The notes below the pieces were generated by a model that saw nothing but the letters and a program-made list of their open reading frames with translations, did no database searches and was not told the origin of the DNA. Below, one piece after another: positions 59,491-64,000 of a stretch of DNA of 64,000 nt. Positions within the stretch are counted from its first letter, which is position 1, and the number at the start of each line of letters is the position of its first letter. Location of the stretch: the NCBI GenBank assembly GCA_947492235.1, contig CANLLZ010000001.1, forward strand, positions 1,302,001 through 1,366,000, written 5' to 3'. The stretch is from an uncultured Altererythrobacter sp. GTDB lineage: Bacteria > Pseudomonadota > Alphaproteobacteria > Sphingomonadales > Sphingomonadaceae. The position numbers and the translations under genes were made by a program.

Positions 59491-61194
59491 ATGGCTACTC
59501 AGGAAATGCCCACTCGCGACGATTTCGAAGCGATGCTCAACGAACAACTTGGCGGTGCAGAAGATGGCGGCTTTGAAGGCCGCGTCGTCAAAGGCACCGT
59601 GACCGCAATCGAAGCCGGTATGGCGATTGTGGATGTCGGCCTCAAAAGCGAAGGCCGCATCGATCTCAAAGAATTCATGCGCGGCGAAGAAGACCATGGG
59701 CTCTCCGTCGGCTCCGAAGTCGAAGTCTATGTCGACCGCGTCGAAAACAGCGACGGCGAAGCGATGCTCAGCCGCGATCGCGCCCGCCGCGAAGCCGCGT
59801 GGGACAAGCTGGAAGCCGAGTTCGGCGAAGAGAAGCGCGTCGAAGGCCGCATCTTCGGCCGCGTCAAAGGCGGTTTCACTGTCGACCTCGACGGCGCCGT
59901 GGCCTTCCTGCCCGGCAGCCAGGTCGATATCCGCCCCGTGCGCGATGTCACCCCGCTGATGGAACAGCCCCAGCCCTTCCAGATCCTGAAAATGGACCGT
60001 CGCCGGGGCAACATCGTTGTCAGCCGCCGCGCCGTTCTGGAAGAAACGCGCGCCGAACAGCGCAGCGAACTGATCGACAAGCTGGCCGAGGGTCAGGTTA
60101 TCGACGGTGTGGTCAAGAACATCACCGATTACGGTGCGTTTGTGGATCTGGGCGGCATCGACGGCCTGCTCCACGTCACCGACATGAGCTACAAGCGCGT
60201 CAACCACCCCAGCGAGATGATCGAAATCGGTCAGACCGTCACGGTACAGATCGTCCGCATCAATGCCGAAACGCAGCGTATTTCGCTCGGCATGAAGCAA
60301 CTGGAAAGCGATCCGTGGGATGGCGTCTCGGCCAAGTATCCGGTCGGCATCAAGATGAACGGCACCGTCACCAACATCACCGAATACGGTGCATTTGTTG
60401 AGCTGGAAGCCGGCATCGAAGGTCTGGTCCACGTCTCTGAAATGAGCTGGACGAAGAAGAACGTACACCCCGGCAAGATCGTCAGCACTTCGCAGGAAGT
60501 CGAAGTCGTGGTGCTGGAAGTGGACAGCGAAAAGCGCCGCATTTCGCTCGGCCTCAAGCAGGCCCAGGGCAACCCGTGGGACGATTTCGCCGAACAGTAT
60601 CCTGTCGGCACGAAAGTCACTGGCGAAGTCAAGAACGCGACCGAGTTCGGTCTGTTCATCGGCCTGCCCGGCGACGTGGACGGCATGGTTCACATGTCCG
60701 ACATCGCCTGGGGCATCTCCGGCGAAGACGCGCTGGCGCTGCACCGCAAGGGTGAAGAAGTCGAAGCCATCGTTCTGGATGTCGACATCGACAAGGAACG
60801 CATCAGCCTCGGCATGAAGCAGCTCGAAAAGGGTGCGCCGAGTGCAGAAGCCGCTGGCGGCGACGATCTGCGCCGTGGCCAGGTTGTCACCGTGACTGTC
60901 CTCGAGGTCCGCGATGGCGGCCTCGAAGTGCAGGTTGGCGAAGACGGCGCGACCGGCTTCATCAAGCGTTCGGATCTCGGCCGTGACCGTGACGAGCAGC
61001 GTCCCGACCGCTTCCAGACCGGCAGCAAGGTGGACGCACAGGTCACCGGGTTCGACCGTTCGAAGAAGCCGACCTTCTCCATCAAGGCGCGTCAGATCGC
61101 CGAGGAAAAGGAAGCAGTGCAGCAGTTCGGTTCGTCCGACAGCGGTGCATCGCTGGGCGACATTCTGGGCGAAGCGCTCAAGAAGAACGACTAA
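59491..61194 (+). CDS. rpsA: 30S ribosomal protein bS1
   Basis: S1, 567 residues, binds mRNA and helps initiation. Six S1 domains can be followed: GRVVKGTVTAIEAGMAIVDVGLKSEG, then GRIFGRVKGGFTVDLDGAVAFLPGSQVD, GVVKNITDYGAFVDLGGIDGLLHVTDMSYKR, GTVTNITEYGAFVELEAGIEGLVHVSEMSWTKK, GEVKNATEFGLFIGLPGDVDGMVHMSDIAW, and VVTVTVLEVRDGGLEVQVGEDGATGFIKRSDLG. ATG at 59491. Ends 25 bp before a strong terminator. Confidence 0.97.
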   Translation: MATQEMPTRDDFEAMLNEQLGGAEDGGFEGRVVKGTVTAIEAGMAIVDVGLKSEGRIDLKEFMRGEEDHGLSVGSEVEVYVDRVENSDGEAMLSRDRARREAAWDKLEAEFGEEKRVEGRIFGRVKGGFTVDLDGAVAFLPGSQVDIRPVRDVTPLMEQPQPFQILKMDRRRGNIVVSRRAVLEETRAEQRSELIDKLAEGQVIDGVVKNITDYGAFVDLGGIDGLLHVTDMSYKRVNHPSEMIEIGQTVTVQIVRINAETQRISLGMKQLESDPWDGVSAKYPVGIKMNGTVTNITEYGAFVELEAGIEGLVHVSEMSWTKKNVHPGKIVSTSQEVEVVVLEVDSEKRRISLGLKQAQGNPWDDFAEQYPVGTKVTGEVKNATEFGLFIGLPGDVDGMVHMSDIAWGISGEDALALHRKGEEVEAIVLDVDIDKERISLGMKQLEKGAPSAEAAGGDDLRRGQVVTVTVLEVRDGGLEVQVGEDGATGFIKRSDLGRDRDEQRPDRFQTGSKVDAQVTGFDRSKKPTFSIKARQIAEEKEAVQQFGSSDSGASLGDILGEALKKND

Positions 61195-61218
61195 GCACGG
61201 CGCCTTCAATGGCGAGCG

Positions 61219-61255
61219 AAAGGCCCGTCTGCGCATTCGCGCAGGCGGGCCTTTT
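61219..61255 (+). terminator. intrinsic terminator of rpsA
   Basis: AAAGGCCCGTCTGCGC pairs with GCGCAGGCGGGCCTTT (one G-T pair) around the loop attc, followed by TTTTC. It lies 25 bp after rpsA. Confidence 0.92.
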
Positions 61256-61287
61256 CTAGTTGGCGAGAACCGCCTAGCATCCCGCCC

Positions 61288-62043
61288 ATGCTGCAAGTTG
61301 ACCAATTCCCGTGCCTGTCCGACAATTATGGATTCCTGCTCCACGATCCTGACAGCGGCGAAACCGCTGCAATCGATACGCCCGATGGCAAGGAGTATCT
61401 GCGTCAAGCCGAAGCCAAGGGCTGGACCATCACCCATATCTGGAACACCCATTGGCATCCCGATCACGCCGGTGGAAACGCGGATATCGTGAAGGCGACT
61501 GGAGCGACTATCGTTGCGCCGAAAGAAGTCGAGAAGCTGTCCGCCATCGATCAGCTGGTGGCGCATGGCGATACGGTGACGCTCGGGGAGCATACCGCAC
61601 ACATCATCGACGTGTCGGGCCACACCAACGGCCACATCGCCTACCACCTTCCCGATGCGGACATGGCGTTTGTCGGCGATGCCGTCTTCGCGCTGGGCTG
61701 CGGGCGGATGTTCGAAGGCGAGCCCAAACAGTTCTGGGACAGTCTGGAGCGGATCAAGGCCTTGCCCCCCTCCACCACGCTCTATTGCGCGCATGAATAC
61801 ACGGCAGCGAATGCGAAATTCGCCCTGCACGCGGATCCCGAAAACACAGCGCTGCAGTCCTATGTCGAAGAAATCACCGCCAAGCGGGCGAAGGACCAGC
61901 CCACCGTACCGACAGAGCTGGGCCGGGAGCTCGCGACCAACCCGTTCCTGCGGGCCGATGACCCTGCGCTGATGGCCAAATGGGGCGGCACTGCTCCGCA
62001 CGAGACATTCGCCGCGCTCCGGGCTGCCAAGGACGCCTTTTAG
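61288..62043 (+). CDS. gloB: hydroxyacylglutathione hydrolase (glyoxalase II)
   Basis: Second step of methylglyoxal detoxification: S-lactoylglutathione to lactate and glutathione. It has 251 residues. Metallo-beta-lactamase motif NTHWHPDHAGGN (THxHxDH), then DVSGHTNGHIAYH, FVGDAVFALGCGRMFEG, LYCAHEYTAANAKFAL and the C-terminal domain with TVPTELGRELATNPFLR, all typical. ATG 61288. The next gene starts 8 bp downstream, so the two probably form an operon. Confidence 0.94.
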   Translation: MLQVDQFPCLSDNYGFLLHDPDSGETAAIDTPDGKEYLRQAEAKGWTITHIWNTHWHPDHAGGNADIVKATGATIVAPKEVEKLSAIDQLVAHGDTVTLGEHTAHIIDVSGHTNGHIAYHLPDADMAFVGDAVFALGCGRMFEGEPKQFWDSLERIKALPPSTTLYCAHEYTAANAKFALHADPENTALQSYVEEITAKRAKDQPTVPTELGRELATNPFLRADDPALMAKWGGTAPHETFAALRAAKDAF

Positions 62044-62051
62044 GTCTGCCC

Positions 62052-63026
62052 GTGCGCGCTCTTGTCGTATCGCAGCTGTCCGATGACCTTTCGGGCGTAG
62101 AGCTCCGCGATTTACCGCAGCCGGTGCGCAAATCTGGCGAAGTGCTGGTCAGCGTAAAAGCGGCATCGCTCAATTTTCCCGACCTGCTGATGACGCGCGG
62201 CGCATACCAGTTCAAACCGGAGCCGCCTTTCGTCTCCGGCATGGAACTTGCCGGCGGAGTGATAGAAGCGGACGCGGACGCCGTGTTCCAGGTCGGCGAC
62301 CGGGTAACCGGCGGCGCGAAAACCGGCGGCTTTGCAGAAATCGCCAGCGTGCCTGCCACCAGCCTGCGGGCCATTCCTGAGGGCGTTTCTTACGCGCAAG
62401 CCGCAGCCATGGGCGCCGCCTACTCCACCGCCTATACCGCGCTCGTCGAACTGGGGGGGCTAAAAGCCGGACAGACGGTGCTGGTCCACGGTGCCAGCGG
62501 CGGTGTCGGGCTGGCGGCCTGCGATCTGGCGCAGGCACTGGGCGCGACGGTCATCGCCGCGACCCACCGGGAGGACAAGCTGGAACGGCTGGGCGTTGCC
62601 TCACGCGCGGATCATGTCATCCTCAACACCGCACGGTTTCGCGAACAGGTCAGCGATCTGACCGATGGCCACCTGTGCGATCTCGTCTTCGATCCGGTCG
62701 GCGGCGATGTGTTCGATGAAAGCACGCGCTGCGTGACGTTTGGCGGCAAGCTGCTTGTGGTCGGCTTCGTCGCGGGCCGGATCCCGGAAATCGCGGTCAA
62801 TATCCCGCTGATCAAAGGCTTCTCGGTCGTCGGCGTGCGGGCCGGTGAGTACGCCCGCCGCTTCCCGGAACGTGGCGCGGCGATCCGCGATGCAGTCGAT
62901 ACCCTGCTCACCGAAGGGCGCCTGATGCCGCATATCGACCGCACACTGCCACTGGACCAATGGCGCGAGGCTTTTGATGCGATGGAGGCCGGTGAGATTA
63001 TCGGGAAAATCGTGCTGGAGCCGTAA
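62052..63026 (+). CDS. NADPH:quinone oxidoreductase-like MDR protein
   Basis: A 324-residue medium-chain reductase without a structural zinc site. It has VRALVVSQLSDDLSGVELRDLP, SLNFPDLLMTRGAYQFKPEPPFVSGMELAG, GDRVTGGAKTGGFAEIA, then the cofactor loop VLVHGASGGVGLAACDLAQALGA, and DLVFDPVGGDVFDES. These are typical of the quinone oxidoreductase (QorA/zeta-crystallin) group, which reduces quinones or enones with NADPH. GTG 62052 chosen; the frame to 61980 overlaps gloB. Substrate unknown. Confidence 0.85.
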   Translation: MRALVVSQLSDDLSGVELRDLPQPVRKSGEVLVSVKAASLNFPDLLMTRGAYQFKPEPPFVSGMELAGGVIEADADAVFQVGDRVTGGAKTGGFAEIASVPATSLRAIPEGVSYAQAAAMGAAYSTAYTALVELGGLKAGQTVLVHGASGGVGLAACDLAQALGATVIAATHREDKLERLGVASRADHVILNTARFREQVSDLTDGHLCDLVFDPVGGDVFDESTRCVTFGGKLLVVGFVAGRIPEIAVNIPLIKGFSVVGVRAGEYARRFPERGAAIRDAVDTLLTEGRLMPHIDRTLPLDQWREAFDAMEAGEIIGKIVLEP

Positions 63027-63042
63027 CTTGGCGCCCCACCCT

Positions 63043-63174
63043 TAACCCCGTTCGTGCTGAGCCTGTCGGAAGCGAAGCTGGCCACCGGCCAACCACTGCC
63101 TTTTTCATCTGGCGTGGGATAGAAAGTTAAGGTCAGCCCTTCGACAAGCTCAGGGCGAACGGAATTGGGGTTAA
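63043..63174. repeat. 132-bp inverted repeat after the quinone oxidoreductase gene
   Basis: The left arm (from 63043, TTAACCCCGTTCGTGCTGAG, continuing CCTGTCGGAAG) matches the inverse of the right arm (63139-63174: CTTCGACAAGCTCAGGGCGA, then ACGG and GGGGTTAA) with a few mismatches. The core TTCG-ctgagcctgtcg type is a very common dispersed repeat in related genomes. No gene inside. Confidence 0.8.
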
Positions 63175-63188
63175 TCGCTCAAAATGAG

Positions 63189-63215
63189 AAGGGCGGCCCG
63201 TCTGGACCGCCCTTT
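63189..63215 (-). terminator. intrinsic terminator of the ATP synthase F0 operon
   Basis: Stem AAGGGCGG and CCGCCCTT with inner CC/GG pairs and a short loop. On the minus strand it is followed by CTCATTTT. It lies 26 bp after the atpF stop. Confidence 0.85.
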
Positions 63216-63240
63216 CAAGATGGTTCGGCATTTGCGCGAA

Positions 63241-63774
63241 TTACAGCGCAGCAATGACCTCGTCGGCCAGCTTGCTGTCAGCGTCCGCGTCATGCTTCTC
63301 GGCAATCAGCTTGCGGCTGGCGGCGGCGGCAGCCATTGCAGCGCGGCTGCGCACATCGTTCACCGCTTCACGCTCGGCTGCGGCAATCGTGTCCTGCGCC
63401 ATCCGCTTGCGGCGCTCGATCAGGGCTTTGCTGTCAGCCTCGGCCTTTTCGAGCAGCGCATCCGCTTCACGGCGCGCATTGTCCATCATGGCTTCGGCGT
63501 CCTTTTCGGCGCCCGCAATCTTGCGCGAATATTCATCGCGCAGCGCTTCGGCTTCGGCCCGCAAGGTCTTGGCCTCGTCGAGCTGTTCGCGGATCGCGGC
63601 GATGCGGGCATCCAGACCGCCGGTAATCATACCGGGGACCTTCTTCCAGATCATCACTGCGATCAGCACAGCCATGGAGATCGAAACGATCACATAGGGT
63701 TCCATGCCCCACAGGCTGGGCCCGAGCGCTTCGGGAACGTCCTGCGTGGTCAAGACTGCGGGTGCATTAGACAT
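63241..63774 (-). CDS. atpF: ATP synthase F0 subunit b
   Basis: Peripheral stalk subunit b, 177 residues. One membrane helix (PYVIVSISMAVLIAVMIW, about 26-43) is followed by a long charged helix with DARIAAIREQLDEAKTLRAEAEALRDEY and heptad-like spacing to the C terminus. Start ATG at 63772-63774 overlaps the upstream gene by 8 bp. It is the last gene of the operon before the terminator at 63189-63215. Separate b and b' genes are typical of alphaproteobacteria. Confidence 0.94.
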   Translation of the reverse strand: MSNAPAVLTTQDVPEALGPSLWGMEPYVIVSISMAVLIAVMIWKKVPGMITGGLDARIAAIREQLDEAKTLRAEAEALRDEYSRKIAGAEKDAEAMMDNARREADALLEKAEADSKALIERRKRMAQDTIAAAEREAVNDVRSRAAMAAAAASRKLIAEKHDADADSKLADEVIAAL

Positions 63775-64000
63775 GAGCCAGTGCCTCTTTGACGGCCTTG
63801 GTTGCGGTAGGCTTGGTCACCTTCACACCGGCGAGGCGCTTGGTGATGTCCTGCGCCGCTTCGGCAGCAACCGTCTCGATTTCCGCCATCGCAGTGTCGC
63901 GCGATGCGGCGATGCGGGTTTCCGCCTCGGCAAGTTTGGTATCGAGCCGCTTCTGGGCCGCCGCGATCTTCTTCTCCGACTTGGCAGCGGCATCGGCTTT
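63767..64000 (-). CDS. atpG: ATP synthase F0 subunit b' (C-terminal part only)
   Basis: The minus strand is open from the window edge to a TAA at 63767-63769, giving the last 77 residues: a charged helix with KSEKKIAAAQKRLDTKLAEA, then ETRIAASRDTAMAEIETVAA, AAQDITKRLAG and an end in KAVKEALAHV. Composition and position directly before atpF identify it as subunit b'. Its stop overlaps the atpF start by 8 bp. The membrane helix lies beyond the window. The symbol atpG (atpF') is used for b' in this group. Confidence 0.85.
   Translation of the reverse strand, partial: KADAAAKSEKKIAAAQKRLDTKLAEAETRIAASRDTAMAEIETVAAEAAQDITKRLAGVKVTKPTATKAVKEALAHV

Noticed and set aside
59473-62001. 842-codon open frame antisense to rpsA and gloB
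   Set aside because: It mirrors the codon structure of two certain genes on the other strand. High GC removes stop codons from antisense frames; the product has no recognisable family.

Overview
The window is 64 kb of a high-GC alphaproteobacterial chromosome. Several features point to Sphingomonadales, most likely Erythrobacteraceae: the ribosomal and translation gene orders, separate b and b' ATP synthase subunits, a FYDLN-type (TIGR02300) protein, a CP4-like (class II) AroA, polyhydroxyalkanoate (PHA) genes and many GC-rich palindromic intergenic repeats. This placement is an inference from protein resemblance and was not tested by a database search. Most of the window is core chromosome with tightly packed genes. 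Many neighbours share 4-bp ATGA, GTGA or TTGA stop/start overlaps, and several genes start with GTG or TTG.

Layout. 1-4.4 kb: the end of an SDR gene, a TVP38/TMEM64 membrane protein, then a translationally coupled set of a very short PhaE-like protein, a class III-type PHA synthase, a GNAT acetyltransferase and a lipase-like hydrolase. 4.5-10.4 kb: a terminase-small-subunit-like helix-turn-helix protein, palindromic repeats, an AT-richer two-gene restriction-modification module fused by TGATG to the end of lepA, and a secreted DM13 protein. 10.4-15.5 kb: two tandem PAS-GGDEF-EAL-PilZ proteins. 15.6-19.7 kb: a ferredoxin-NADP reductase and a class II-type phaC-phaZ pair. 19.7-24.6 kb: hydrolases, an amidohydrolase/SDR pair and a DUF2855 protein. 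24.6-30.8 kb: dnaN and an ldcA-fabD-fabG operon interrupted by a 446-bp GxxExxY nuclease element, facing a divergent Mur ligase (Mpl-like).

30.8-38.9 kb: GST, DUF808, LemA and an M48 protease, rpsF-rpsR-rplI with a clear terminator, AMP nucleosidase and a secreted beta-helix protein. 39.2-49.9 kb: SDR, rimK with its retropepsin-like partner, a YncE-like lipoprotein, an NTF2-like lipoprotein, an M2 peptidase, assorted hydrolases and asd. 50-55.5 kb: the ffh-rpsP-rimM-trmD-rplS translation cluster, in which a nitrilase and two small membrane proteins sit between rimM and trmD, and in which trmD carries an in-frame palindromic insertion. 55.7-63 kb: tRNA-Ala(GGC), the TIGR02300 protein, aroA-cmk-rpsA, gloB and a quinone oxidoreductase. 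63.2-64 kb: the end of the F0 operon (b, and partial b').

The most unusual structure is the GxxExxY element. A single small PD-(D/E)XK nuclease gene almost completely fills the space between two 31-bp inverted repeats and lies between fabD and fabG. About 7 kb away is a 154-bp gene-less copy with the same terminal repeats. Together they look like an autonomous unit and its miniature derivative. Other points of interest are the palindrome read as protein inside trmD, the restriction-modification module coupled to lepA, two different PHA synthase types in one window (one with a PhaE-like partner about a third of normal size), and a RimK whose classical target S6 ends in Asn rather than Glu.
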